A stretch of 20,520 bases of DNA from Natrinema soli (lineage in GTDB: Archaea; Halobacteriota; Halobacteria; Halobacteriales; Natrialbaceae), in the NCBI RefSeq assembly GCF_028618695.1, contig NZ_JAQIVI010000624.1:1-20520 (forward strand), written 5' to 3'. The position numbers were made by a program, and so were the translations under genes. Shown here piece after piece: positions 1 to 7,718 of the stretch (the stretch's first letter is position 1; every line of letters begins with the position of its first letter). Below the pieces are notes generated by a model, which saw only the letters and a list, made by a program, of their open reading frames with translations, ran no database searches and was not told where the DNA came from.

Positions 1-302
1 GGACCGGCGAACGCGTCGCCGACGGCGGCCGCCTCCTCGCTGTCGGGAGCGGTCGCCAGCGCGTACGGGAGAAACGTCGCGAACGCGAGCAGCCACCATC
101 GCTTCGCCGTGTGGCGGAGCTGTGTCGTGCTGTACTCCCGGGTCGTACTGGTGACGCCGGCGACGCCGAGCGCGATCAAGAGGAGCGCGGGAATCGTTCG
201 GCGGGGAGAGTCAAAGCCGGTATTACCCGCGACACCGAGGGCGACGATCGCGACGGAGCCGGCGAGGAAGGGAATCGAGCGGCTGCGGCCTATTCGAGGC
301 AT
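1..302 (-). CDS. Membrane protein, N-terminal part only (runs off the window)
   Basis: The minus strand reads open from an ATG at 302 to the window edge, about 100 codons without a stop. The protein starts MPRIGRSRSIPFLAG and has two clear hydrophobic segments, about residues 11-27 and 36-50, followed by a basic, aromatic stretch (RWWLLAFATF) that begins a third. Codons strongly favour G/C in the third position, as in a real haloarchaeal gene. A TATA-like stretch at about 323-331 lies roughly 25 nt upstream, suggesting a leaderless transcript. I do not recognise the family and the C-terminal part is missing, so no function is assigned. It is divergent from the gene at 442. Confidence 0.7.
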   Translation of the reverse strand, partial: MPRIGRSRSIPFLAGSVAIVALGVAGNTGFDSPRRTIPALLLIALGVAGVTSTTREYSTTQLRHTAKRWWLLAFATFLPYALATAPDSEEAAAVGDAFAG

Positions 303-441
303 TCTGTGCGGCGGTAGTAACGGATTGTACAAAACTCTCGCGAAGCGATGATCTGCTCGATCTCGTGACCGTCTCGACGATCGACCGTTTTTCACAACAA
401 AGGACGTATTACCGATGCCCGCAAGTCGAACGTGAGAACGA

Positions 442-972
442 ATGAGGGAACGCGATGGAGCCGATCCCGTTACAGTCCTCCAACGGTACTCGTCGGCCGC
501 GGCCAAGAGACTCACCGACGTCGCATCGGGGTTGCCCGGTGCCGGAACCGCAGGGCGTCTCGGGCGACTCTGGCAGCGACACGTCCGGGAGCGTCCCGAC
601 CGGTATCGGGCGTCGATCACCTTTCCGACCGCCCCTGACCGCCCGTCGGTCGGCGAGGTCCACGGCTGGATTGAGGAACTCGAGTACGCGTTCGAGGGCC
701 GCCTCGACGTCTACGCCCGTCGCGGGAGCGTCGCGGTCGAGACGGACAGGATCTCGGCCGAACTGTTCGACGAGGCCGAGTTCGACGCGATCTGCGAGCG
801 CATCGAGGACGGGTACAGCGGCTCGCACTCGATCGCACACCTGAAAAAGTTGCGACGGCACGACGACGGACTCGTCAGAACCCACGTGATCGTCCCAGTC
901 AAACCGCTGTTTCCGCGCGACGAGGCCGACGATCCGGCGGCTCGAGCCGCGACCGGAATCGAAGCCGACTGA
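442..972 (+). CDS. Hypothetical protein, 176 aa
   Basis: The protein has no predicted signal peptide or membrane segment. It begins with a basic, alanine-rich region (about residues 1-50) and then a mixed alpha/beta region (about 55-160) containing an acidic helix (WIEELEYAFEGRLDVYA), a strand-like SVAVETD and a closing strand VRTHVIVPV. Codon use is strongly G/C in the third position and the antisense readings look like shadows, so the coding call is good. A TATA-like gtatta at 406-411 suggests a start of transcription a few bases before the ATG. I do not recognise the family. It is convergent with the channel-like gene ending at 1095, with a short repeat pair between them. Confidence 0.72.
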   Translation: MRERDGADPVTVLQRYSSAAAKRLTDVASGLPGAGTAGRLGRLWQRHVRERPDRYRASITFPTAPDRPSVGEVHGWIEELEYAFEGRLDVYARRGSVAVETDRISAELFDEAEFDAICERIEDGYSGSHSIAHLKKLRRHDDGLVRTHVIVPVKPLFPRDEADDPAARAATGIEAD

Positions 973-1010
973 CCGTCGCGGCGCGACCGATCGGAATCGG
1001 CCCGCGTGGG

Positions 1011-1066
1011 TACTGTGCAGACAGCATCGACTGCGATTGATACTGTGCCGACAGCGTCGATCGCGA
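1011..1066. repeat. Two direct copies of a 26-bp sequence, 30-bp period
   Basis: Copy one is 1011-1036 and copy two 1041-1066; 22 of 26 bases match. Each copy starts TACTGTGC and contains CTGT-N4-ACAG, a small potential hairpin. The pair lies between the convergent stops of the genes at 972 and 1095, so it may form part of a transcript end. No other copy was noticed in the window. Confidence 0.6.
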
Positions 1067-1094
1067 GAGTGACTACGCGATTCGACGTGTGCGA

Positions 1095-1907
1095 TCAGTC
1101 GTCGTCGCTCGGCCCGGGACCGGGCTCGGATCCGGGTTCGCGATCGGTGCTCGGACCGCTCCCGGTGCGTTCACCGCTGCGGGATCGGCTCCCGCCCGTC
1201 TCCTCCTCGGTCGGCGTAACGCTGCTCGTTCGGCTCATCCAGTGGCCGATATTCTCGGCGACGTAGTCCTTGCCGCCCCAGCCGAACGCGATGCCGGCAC
1301 CGATGGCGATTGCCGCGCCGAGACCCCACGCGAGCGCTCGTGCGAACACGTAGAGGATGCCGACGTCGATCCCCATCGTGTCGAGGCCGATGACGATCGC
1401 CGTGAAGTAGAGGAACATCCGTGCGCCGGTGGCGAACCACGTGGTGTAGGCGGTCTGGGTCGCCGCGCGAGTTCGTTCGATCGCGTCGCCGATGAAGTCG
1501 GCGACGACGAACCCGATGGTGATGACGAGCAGCCCCGCGATGAACGCCGGCAGGTAGGAGACCGCCGTCGCGATCCACTCCGACAGCAACGGGATCGCCA
1601 GTGCATTCGCGGCCGCGAGGAACGCGAGCGCGTAGACGAACCACTTCGCCAGCGAGCCGAACGCGCTCGAGACGGCCTGTTCGGTACCGCCGAGGATGCG
1701 CCCCAGCGGCGTCTCGAGGACCATTCGGTCGAGTTCGACGCCGTCGGCGATCCGTCGGACGACACCCGCGGCCAGTCGGCCGATGATCCAGCCGATGAAG
1801 AGGATCACCAGCGCACCGACGATCCGCGGGAGGAACGTGATCAGCTCCGCGATCGGGTCTTGTAGCCAGTCCGGAACCTGTGCTTGAGCGGGGTACAGTG
1901 GTGCCAT
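1095..1907 (-). CDS. TM-helix repeat membrane protein (mechanosensitive ion channel-like)
   Basis: The protein is about 270 aa with five likely membrane helices at about 24-47, 82-105, 112-135, 150-172 and 178-202, and a hydrophilic C-terminal tail rich in Gly, Ser, Pro, Arg and acidic residues. The repeated pattern of an amphipathic VPDWLxDPIAELITFLP segment, a glycine-rich helix and a VADFIGDAIERT-type segment is that of the conserved TM-helix family (PF05552) found in small MscS-related proteins; it lacks an MscS beta domain. Expected role is a membrane channel or osmotic-stress protein. The ATG at 1907 is chosen because family members start close to the VPDWL motif; an in-frame ATG at 1952 would add 15 residues. 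A TATA-like ttttgtaa near 1966-1973 fits the shorter form with a leader. Confidence 0.8.
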   Translation of the reverse strand: MAPLYPAQAQVPDWLQDPIAELITFLPRIVGALVILFIGWIIGRLAAGVVRRIADGVELDRMVLETPLGRILGGTEQAVSSAFGSLAKWFVYALAFLAAANALAIPLLSEWIATAVSYLPAFIAGLLVITIGFVVADFIGDAIERTRAATQTAYTTWFATGARMFLYFTAIVIGLDTMGIDVGILYVFARALAWGLGAAIAIGAGIAFGWGGKDYVAENIGHWMSRTSSVTPTEEETGGSRSRSGERTGSGPSTDREPGSEPGPGPSDDD

Positions 1908-1952
1908 GTGCGGTCGTAGTTGGTGCCATCCGCCTTTCGTAATTGAGTGCAT

Positions 1953-2651
1953 ATCAATTAGTTACAAAACCAATCTTTTCCGGTCGCTGTCGCCGCAACG
2001 ATTGAAGTGTCTGTTACGGCGAATTGCGCGACGACCGTACCGTGACAGTTCGTGACGGGTTCGGCCCGGGACGACAGCGTTTCTGGCGAGCGATCGAGAG
2101 ACGACTCCCAAGCCGGCGGGCGATAAATGCGTTTTGTGACCGAGTTCGAAATCGGCACCGAACAGCTATCAATCGAGTGAAACCGACTGGAGGCACCGAT
2201 TGGCCAAACCTGTCCGGTTTCACTCATAGGGCCAGTCGACGGTCCGTCGGACGGGACGGGGATATCGTGGCCGAACGCGGCCGGTTTCGACACGGTGCGT
2301 GGCCGTCATTGCCAGCGCTCCACGGATCCAGGTACTCCAACTTTGTGTCAAATAAATCGGGCAAACGGCCTCTTTATAGGCAACAATTCGAAATGATTCT
2401 CGAAATACGACGTCGATCCGTTCATCTCGACGGAACGAATTGGGCAGAGAGATCGGGAGCACCCACGAACACCGCCGAACTCGGTAACATTTGATTACCG
2501 ACTTCGACGCGTCGACGCCGCTGGCGTCACGAATTCGCATCCTGACCCGTCGAATTCGATGCTGATACTGCGACCGGAGTCCAAACCGGGTTCGCTCGCG
2601 GGTCTGCCGTCGACAACACGTTATTGGTGGCTCGCACGCGAAACGCTCATC
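1953..2651. other. Gene-free interval of about 700 bp
   Basis: Open frames here have mixed third-position composition and no recognisable family features, so none is called. The interval contains the upstream region of the channel-like gene, an 11-bp inverted repeat at 2175-2225, AT-rich promoter-like spots at about 2350-2358 and 2373-2379, and the TATA-like gttattg at 2619-2625 that serves the creatininase-family gene. Confidence 0.5.
2175..2225. repeat. Perfect 11-bp inverted repeat with 29-nt loop
   Basis: Left arm 2175-2185 is GAGTGAAACCG and right arm 2215-2225 is its exact reverse complement. The loop also contains the palindrome TTGGCCAA. It is in the long gap upstream of the creatininase-family gene and no gene explains it. 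Confidence 0.55.
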
Positions 2652-3422
2652 ATGTACCTCGGCGACGAAGCGTGGCCCGACCTCGAGTCGTACTTCGAAT
2701 CGGAATCACTCGCACTGGTCCCGCTGGGATCGACAGAACAGCACGGGCCGCACCTGCCGGAGGCGACCGATCACCTGATCGGCGAAGCGTTCGCGCGGGC
2801 GGTCGCGGATCGGACGGGATACCTCTGTACGCCGACGATTACCGTCGGCGTCAGCGGCCACCACCGGCAGTTCCACGGGACGATGTGGGTCGAGCCGCCG
2901 GCGTTCCGAGAGTATATGGAATCGTTGACTCGAAACCTCACGACGCACGGGATCGATCGGGTGATCTACGTCAACGCCCACGGCGGGAACGTCCCCCACC
3001 TGCGCGAGGTCGGGGCACGCCTTCGGCAGGACGAAGTCGCGTACGCTATCGAGTGGATGTGGAACGACTCGATCCCGGAACTCGTCGACGAACTGTTCGA
3101 ACAGAACGGTCCCCACGGCGGTCCGAAGGAGACCGCGCTGATCCAGTACCTCGAGCCGGAGTTGGTTCACGACGACCGACTCGAGGAGGCCAGAGACACC
3201 GGGATCCCGGGCGTCGAAGCGGCCGAGACGATCAAACACGGCTCGCGAACGTTCTACGATGCGGCCGACAATACGAACAACGGAGTCCTCGGCGATCAGA
3301 CGGATGCGACCGCCGAGAAGGGCGAACGGCTCTTCGAGGCGGCGTCGGCGCAACTCGTCAGCCTCGCCGACTGGCTCGCCGAGCAACAGTTCGAGGATCT
3401 CATGCCGAGAGAACACGTGTAG
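2652..3422 (+). CDS. Creatininase-family metal-dependent amidohydrolase (possibly ArfB-like)
   Basis: The 256-aa protein matches the creatininase/ArfB fold in length and motif order. Metal-ligand candidates are Glu29 and His31 in LGSTEQHGPHLP, Asp40, His110 in the NAHGGN motif, and Glu160 in HGGPKETAL. The family includes creatininase, mycofactocin peptidase and archaeal ArfB, which deformylates a pyrimidine intermediate of riboflavin/F420 synthesis. Haloarchaea carry several members, and nothing nearby belongs to riboflavin synthesis, so the substrate is open. The ATG at 2652 is preferred over one at 2559 because family homology begins there (MYLGDEAWPDLESY) and a TATA-like gttattg lies about 30 nt upstream, giving a nearly leaderless message. 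Confidence 0.85.
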   Translation: MYLGDEAWPDLESYFESESLALVPLGSTEQHGPHLPEATDHLIGEAFARAVADRTGYLCTPTITVGVSGHHRQFHGTMWVEPPAFREYMESLTRNLTTHGIDRVIYVNAHGGNVPHLREVGARLRQDEVAYAIEWMWNDSIPELVDELFEQNGPHGGPKETALIQYLEPELVHDDRLEEARDTGIPGVEAAETIKHGSRTFYDAADNTNNGVLGDQTDATAEKGERLFEAASAQLVSLADWLAEQQFEDLMPREHV

Positions 3423-3563
3423 AGCGTGGAAGGACGGCAGAGAGAGGGCACACGGCGGGAGGACACACGGAGGACCGGTCGCGAGCGGTCTCGGCAGTCC
3501 GGATCGCAGTTCCGGTCACCCTCCCACCGGAGCCGCCGAGCGACGTTCCTTCGAGAATCGTGA

Positions 3564-3995
3564 TTATGCCGACTCGTACACCGTAAACTCACGCCAGTGT
3601 CGAAGGCACCACATGCCGAGCGCGGTACAGATCAAGCCGGCGGCCAGGAAGTAGACGAGCAGTTGCGAGCTGAGGATCCGATTGGGGTTGCGAATCCCGA
3701 AGACGACCCCCTCGACCGCGAACGAAAATAGGATCCCGCTGGCGAGCGCGATCCCGGCCGTCGCGATGAGGACCGTCGTTCCGTCGGCATCGTTCTCGTC
3801 GAGTTTCCAGAGACTCGCCACGAACCCGATGGCGGTTACGAGAACGTAGTACGGAAATCGATTGTCGACTCCGATCGTGTCACCGCCTACCATCGCCATC
3901 GCACCGACCAGACACGCGGTCAGGACGATGGTGACGCCGACGATCGCTCCGACCACTCGTCCGCCGACGGCTTCGAACGCGCTACCCCAGTCCAT
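3564..3995 (-). CDS. Four-helix membrane protein of unknown function
   Basis: The protein is 143 aa from the ATG at 3995 (MDWGSAFEAVG); an in-frame ATG at 4028 would add 11 residues without clear merit. Four hydrophobic segments lie at about 11-37, 48-64, 72-95 and 105-127, with an acidic loop (KLDENDADG) between helices two and three and a short charged C terminus. I do not recognise the family. It diverges from the HerA-like ATPase at 4140 with about 144 bp between the starts; that ATPase also has a membrane segment, so a shared membrane role is possible but only inferred. Confidence 0.72.
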   Translation of the reverse strand: MDWGSAFEAVGGRVVGAIVGVTIVLTACLVGAMAMVGGDTIGVDNRFPYYVLVTAIGFVASLWKLDENDADGTTVLIATAGIALASGILFSFAVEGVVFGIRNPNRILSSQLLVYFLAAGLICTALGMWCLRHWREFTVYESA

Positions 3996-4107
3996 GTCTC
4001 TTGGAGGAAACCCATGGGAGAAAAACATTGAGGTCGATTGTCTCGATTTCGACCCTCGAGCCCCGACTCGTCCGTCCGCCGATCAGTCGCTGAACGGACA
4101 GGAAGCA

Positions 4108-4114
4108 TTTATAG
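4108..4114 (+). promoter_or_regulatory. TATA box of the HerA-like ATPase gene
   Basis: The sequence tttatag lies 26-32 nt before the ATG at 4140, the standard archaeal spacing for a leaderless transcript. It argues for the 4140 start rather than in-frame ATGs at 4038 or 4116, the latter lying only two bases downstream of the box. Confidence 0.6.
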
Positions 4115-4139
4115 AATGAATTCAAATGGGTCAAGCGAA

Positions 4140-5459
4140 ATGCCCGATTCGATCGAGAAACTGTCGGTTTCGGACGACGGATTCACGTTTCCGGTGGAGG
4201 ACGTACTCACCGGCCGTGGGTTTATCACCGGGAAATCGGGCAGCGGGAAGTCGAACACCGCAAGCGTGATCGTCGAGGAGTTGCTCGATCGGCATCTTCC
4301 GCTCTTGATCGTCGACACAGACGGGGAGTACACCGGATTACGGGAATCGTACGATCTCTTGCACGCCGGCGGGAGCGACGCGTGTGATCGACAGGTTTCG
4401 GCCGAAGACACCGATCAACTCGCATCGGTCGCCCTCGGGGACCGCGTTCCCGTTCTGCTGGACGTCTCGACGTACCCCACCGAGGACGAAACCGAAGCCG
4501 TTCTTTCGAACACGATCGAGGCGCTGTTCATCGCCGAACACGACCACCGTATTCCGTTCTTGATACTCCTCGAGGAAGCCCACGAGTTCATTCCCCAGCG
4601 GGGCGGGCGGGGCGGATCGGATCTGAAATCGCTGCTCATTCGCGTGGCCAAACGCGGTCGAAAGCGTGGCATCGGCATCTGCTGTCTCTCGCAGCGACCC
4701 GCGTCGGTCGACAAGGACTATATCACGCAGTGCGACTGGTTCGTCTGGCATCGGTTGACGTGGAAGAACGACACGGACGTCGTCGGTCGGATTCTGGGGA
4801 GCGGGACGGCCGAAACGGTCCAGTCGTTGGGGGACGGCGAAGCGGTGGTGCAGACGGACTGGGACGAATCGACCACTCGCGTTCAGTTCCGGCGAAGACA
4901 CACCGACGACGCCGGGGCGACGCCGTCGCTCGAGGACCTGAACCGCTCGGAACCCGACGACGCGACCGATCGGGGAACCGGGTCGAGTACCCCGGCGAGT
5001 GAGTCCCCGCCATCGTCGGAGACCGACGACGAATCGGTACCCGACGACTCGGACCGAAGCGATTCGACTATCCGTTCGGACCGAAACGACGGGACGGAGA
5101 TACGGTACGACGAATCACCGGTCGCCCACTCGTCGTTCCCCGCGGCCGAAACGAAACCGTCGCTCGAGCGGCGGCGCGAACGGCGCGAAACGCCGACGGA
5201 CGCGGCGGATCCGCTCTGGGAAATCGGCGCGATCGTCGTGTATCTGTACGACTCGTTCGTCTGGTACCACTTGGTGGCCGTTTCGAGACTCGAGGCGAGA
5301 GTGGCGGAAACGGTCGCCCGTCTCGACGAGCTACTCGTCGGGAGACGGTACCCTCGTCGACCGGGACCCTACGAACGGTCCGGCTATCGACTGGTGGCGC
5401 TGCTGAGTGTGGTGTCGTGCTACGCGCTCGTCGTGCTGGGGATGCTACTGGTGATGTGA
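4140..5459 (+). CDS. HerA/DUF87-type ATPase with C-terminal membrane anchor
   Basis: The protein is 439 aa from the ATG at 4140. Residues 1-270 form a HerA/DUF87 ATPase core: Walker A GKSGSGKS at 31-38, a VDTDGEY strand at about 58-64, Walker B LILLEEAHEF at 141-150, and the sensor-like LSQRP at 183-187, followed by the family-typical DWFVWHRL. HerA-like proteins are hexameric ATPases that translocate DNA or protein. Residues about 280-355 are acidic, Ser/Asp-rich and probably disordered. The C terminus has a hydrophobic stretch near IGAIVVYLYDSFVWYHLVAV, a charged helix (RLEARVAETVARLDELL) and a final strong membrane helix ending VLGMLLVM. No NurA nuclease gene is next to it, so a classical HerA-NurA repair role is not supported here. 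Confidence 0.85.
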   Translation: MPDSIEKLSVSDDGFTFPVEDVLTGRGFITGKSGSGKSNTASVIVEELLDRHLPLLIVDTDGEYTGLRESYDLLHAGGSDACDRQVSAEDTDQLASVALGDRVPVLLDVSTYPTEDETEAVLSNTIEALFIAEHDHRIPFLILLEEAHEFIPQRGGRGGSDLKSLLIRVAKRGRKRGIGICCLSQRPASVDKDYITQCDWFVWHRLTWKNDTDVVGRILGSGTAETVQSLGDGEAVVQTDWDESTTRVQFRRRHTDDAGATPSLEDLNRSEPDDATDRGTGSSTPASESPPSSETDDESVPDDSDRSDSTIRSDRNDGTEIRYDESPVAHSSFPAAETKPSLERRRERRETPTDAADPLWEIGAIVVYLYDSFVWYHLVAVSRLEARVAETVARLDELLVGRRYPRRPGPYERSGYRLVALLSVVSCYALVVLGMLLVM

Positions 5460-5602
5460 GCACGGTAGCAATGCCCGTAAGGGCGACGTAACAACAGGGA
5501 AATCAACGCAACGACGCGGAAAGCGACGTAATTGCACGGACACGTCGAGCGAGCGGCGCAGGAACCGATCCGCGTCCCACCTCGTCGTCGCTCCGGACTC
5601 CG

Positions 5603-6115
5603 TCACCGGCTCGCGGTGCGACGCCGATTCAGCCAGTACACCGGCCCGGCGACGATCGACGCGAGCGGGACGGCGACGACCGCGTTTCCGAGGAAATAGA
5701 TCATCGGTGCGGAGACCGACCGTCCCGTGACGATCATCTCACACAGCCGTAGCCCCAGGAGTGCGACTGCACCGCCACCGACGTACAGCCGCGAGTCCGG
5801 ATGCCATCCGTTCGCTCGGCGGGCCATCCGGTGGCTCTCTCTGTCCAACCGGATGGTGGCGTATCCCGCGAGGTGGAGCAACGATCCGAGCAGAACGAAC
5901 GCGACGACTCGCGAGCCGCCCGACGCGCCGGTGTCGAAGAGCGCCGGGCCAACCGCGACGGCGAGTCCAAGGTAGATCGTCGACACGGTACACGGCGCGA
6001 GTAACAGCGCCGAGTGAACGCGCGATAGTTCGGTTCCGCGGCTCGAGTCGGTCGGTCGGCCGGTCGTCTCCGTCGGTCCTCCCTGCGAACGGGTCTGGTG
6101 TGTAAACTGTCGCAT
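5603..6115 (-). CDS. Four-helix membrane protein of unknown function
   Basis: The protein is 170 aa. A hydrophilic N-terminal region of about 33 residues (Thr/Arg/Gly-rich) precedes four hydrophobic segments starting near ALLLAPCTVSTIYLG, VVAFVLLGSLLHLAG, YVGGGAVALLGLRL and MIYFLGNAVVAVPLAS, and the protein ends in a basic RRRTASR tail. Third-position G/C is high in this frame, whereas the overlapping frames are Arg-rich and look like shadows. A TATA-like agctatcg on the minus strand near 6138-6145 lies about 25 nt upstream of the ATG. No family is recognised. It is convergent with the ATPase gene, and the 143 bp between them hold only a weak GCCC-GTAA-GGGC hairpin at 5473-5484. Confidence 0.7.
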   Translation of the reverse strand: MRQFTHQTRSQGGPTETTGRPTDSSRGTELSRVHSALLLAPCTVSTIYLGLAVAVGPALFDTGASGGSRVVAFVLLGSLLHLAGYATIRLDRESHRMARRANGWHPDSRLYVGGGAVALLGLRLCEMIVTGRSVSAPMIYFLGNAVVAVPLASIVAGPVYWLNRRRTASR

Positions 6116-6679
6116 TGTCTCTCGCTAGGGTCGTTGCGATAGCTCGGCCACCTCCCAGTAGCGCGGGACGGACGCCCGCTGAGACGGGTTCGGTGGCCGA
6201 AGGGAATCGGCCGAAACACCGCCAGCGTCGCCACTTCCGTGGGAAAGGCTTATGCCATCGTAGGGAGAAGTCGGAGGTGTTCCACTCCCGTCCTCGTTCT
6301 CCGCTGCGGATATCTTTCTAGCCCGTGTTCTGTCGAACGGTACGTTCTTTAACCTTTTCTCAATAATCCGATAGATAGACGACTGTTCGAACAGGGGATG
6401 ATTTCCGAGTAGCGCTCCGAACGTTCGGGCCGTCACCGTCTTTCGACTCGAGCAAATCCACCAGCGGGACTGGCGATTGACGATACCGTCGACGAAAAAT
6501 TTCCGAACGACGCTGTCCGTGCAGAACTGGGCTGGAATCGAGACGATCCGACGGAACCGCTCGTTCGCGGCCGAACCGATCGTCACCGCCGTCCCGTTCG
6601 ACGACGGACGGGCGCCTCATCGGCGTGTCGACAGAGCACGATGATAATCCTTAATAGATATGGGCGGCAGATTTATTAT
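6116..6679. other. Gene-free interval upstream of the NikR gene
   Basis: Open frames exist on both strands, but their composition is unlike the neighbours and no family motif is visible. Promoter-like elements are aggcttatgcc at 6246-6256 (plus strand), a GGAGGTG Shine-Dalgarno-like run at 6273-6279 with no sensible start codon after it, and the AT-rich NikR promoter at 6645-6680. A 12-bp palindrome at 6383-6394 is within chance expectation. Confidence 0.45.
6651..6678 (+). promoter_or_regulatory. NikR gene promoter with an AT-rich dyad
   Basis: The TATA-like ttaata at 6651-6656 is 24-29 nt before the ATG at 6680, consistent with a leaderless transcript. TAATAGAT (6652-6659) and ATTTATTA (6671-6678) form an imperfect dyad, 7 of 8 positions matching, with an 11-nt spacer. 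It sits between the TATA box and the start, a place where a repressor could act on its own gene. AT-rich dyads near TATA boxes also arise by chance. Confidence 0.4.
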
Positions 6680-7105
6680 ATGGCAGTCGTCAGCGTCTCG
6701 ATGCCGGACGAACTCTTGGATCGGCTCGATCAGTTCGCCGAAGAGCACGGATACACCGGTCGGAGCGAAGTCGTCAGGGAAGCCTCGCGAAACCTGTTGG
6801 GCGAGTTCGAGGACACCCGGCTGGAAGAGCGGGATCTGATGGGAATCGTCACGGTGTTGTTCGATTACGAGACGACGAGCGTCGAGGAACGGATGATGCA
6901 CCTGCGCCACGAACACGAGAGTCTCGTCGCGTCGAACTTTCACAGCCACGTCGGTAACCACTACTGCATGGAACTGTTCGTCCTCGAGGGTGAACTCGAG
7001 GATATCTCGGCGTTCGTCGGAAAGATTCGAGCGACCAAGGACGCGCTGACGGTCGATTACTCGGTCATGCCGGTCGACAGTTTCGATCCGCTCGCCCAGG
7101 GGTAG
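6680..7105 (+). CDS. nikR: Nickel-responsive transcriptional regulator NikR
   Basis: The 141-aa protein has the two-domain NikR plan. The N-terminal ribbon-helix-helix (about residues 2-45) contains [14 protein letters not shown] and [11 protein letters not shown]. The C-terminal ACT-like regulatory domain (about 55-135) carries the high-affinity nickel ligands with exact E. coli spacing: His77, His88, His90 and Cys96, equivalent to His76, His87, His89 and Cys95. NikR tetramers bind nickel and then repress nickel-uptake genes. No nickel transporter, urease or hydrogenase gene is visible in this window, so its targets lie elsewhere or include itself. The ATG at 6680 is chosen over 6641 because homology begins at [11 protein letters not shown] and the TATA spacing fits. 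Confidence 0.92.
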   Translation: MAVVSVSMPDELLDRLDQFAEEHGYTGRSEVVREASRNLLGEFEDTRLEERDLMGIVTVLFDYETTSVEERMMHLRHEHESLVASNFHSHVGNHYCMELFVLEGELEDISAFVGKIRATKDALTVDYSVMPVDSFDPLAQG

Positions 7106-7210
7106 GTCGCGAGACGAATCGAGACGATGCGAACCGCACATACCGTCAACCAGATTTCATGCTGGGAGAGACGAGAAGGGCTCGGCGAATTCCGTGAACA
7201 AAGCCAGTCA

Positions 7211-7228
7211 ACAGTATAGTTTTACTGT
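7211..7228. promoter_or_regulatory. Inverted repeat over the cupin gene TATA box (operator candidate)
   Basis: ACAGTA (7211-7216) and TACTGT (7223-7228) are exact reverse complements around a 6-nt spacer, and the TATA-like tatagttt lies inside. The ATG is at 7250, so the element is placed where a bound protein would block TBP. This fits a repressor site; the protein is unknown. Confidence 0.5.
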
Positions 7229-7249
7229 CGTCCTCACGTAAGGGTCTAT

Positions 7250-7627
7250 ATGACATACCGGAAGGTCAACTACGAGGAGGTCGAGCAGGTCTCGAGCGCG
7301 ATGCACGTTCTGAGCGATCCGCTCGAGACGGAGCAGGTGGGGGTAACGGTGGCTCGCTGCGATCCGGGCTGGAAGAGCAAGCCCCACGATCACACGGACA
7401 ACGACCACGAGGAGATCTACGTCCTCATCGAGGGAGAGGCGACCGTCGTCGTCGACGACGAACCGGTCGCGATGGAAACCGGCGACGCGCTGTGGATCCC
7501 GCCGGCGTCGACGCGCCAGATCCGCAACGGCGACCGAGAGAGCGCGTTCGTCCTCGTGAGCGCGCCGAGCATCGCTGACGACGAGGGCGACGGCGGCGAG
7601 TGGCTCCTGTCGGGATTCGCCGGGTAA
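7250..7627 (+). CDS. Small cupin-domain protein
   Basis: The 125-aa protein is a single cupin_2 barrel. Motif one reads PHDHTDNDHEEIYVLIEGEA, supplying His46, His48 and Glu54 or Glu55 as metal ligands, with an additional His53. Motif two, around GDALWIPPASTRQIRNG, lacks the usual histidine, so the metal site may have only three protein ligands. Single-domain cupins include isomerases, dioxygenases and sensors, and the sequence does not choose among them. The ATG at 7250 follows a TATA-like element by about 30 nt, consistent with a leaderless or near-leaderless message. It is the next gene after NikR in the same direction but has its own promoter. Confidence 0.85.
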   Translation: MTYRKVNYEEVEQVSSAMHVLSDPLETEQVGVTVARCDPGWKSKPHDHTDNDHEEIYVLIEGEATVVVDDEPVAMETGDALWIPPASTRQIRNGDRESAFVLVSAPSIADDEGDGGEWLLSGFAG

Positions 7628-7718
7628 GTCTCGATCGGCGACGGGACGGCCGTGGCGTCCGGAATCGGAAAGAGGCAGGACGGTTTAGTTGCCTCACGTC
7701 GTCACCTCCAGTAGGTGA

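Noticed and set aside
2024..2494. A 156-codon plus-strand frame in the gap before the creatininase-family gene
   Set aside because: Composition is Arg-rich with mixed third positions, no family motif, and promoter-like signals do not line up with its start.
5473..5484. GCCC-GTAA-GGGC hairpin after the HerA-like gene
   Set aside because: A four-base stem is too weak to call a terminator.
6383..6394. Perfect 12-bp palindrome CTGTTCGAACAG
   Set aside because: Several 12-bp palindromes are expected by chance in a window this size, and it is not placed at a recognised promoter.
6125..6586. A 153-codon minus-strand frame before the NikR gene
   Set aside because: Composition is unlike haloarchaeal proteins (Arg, Ser, Cys, Trp), with no motif and no sensible promoter spacing.
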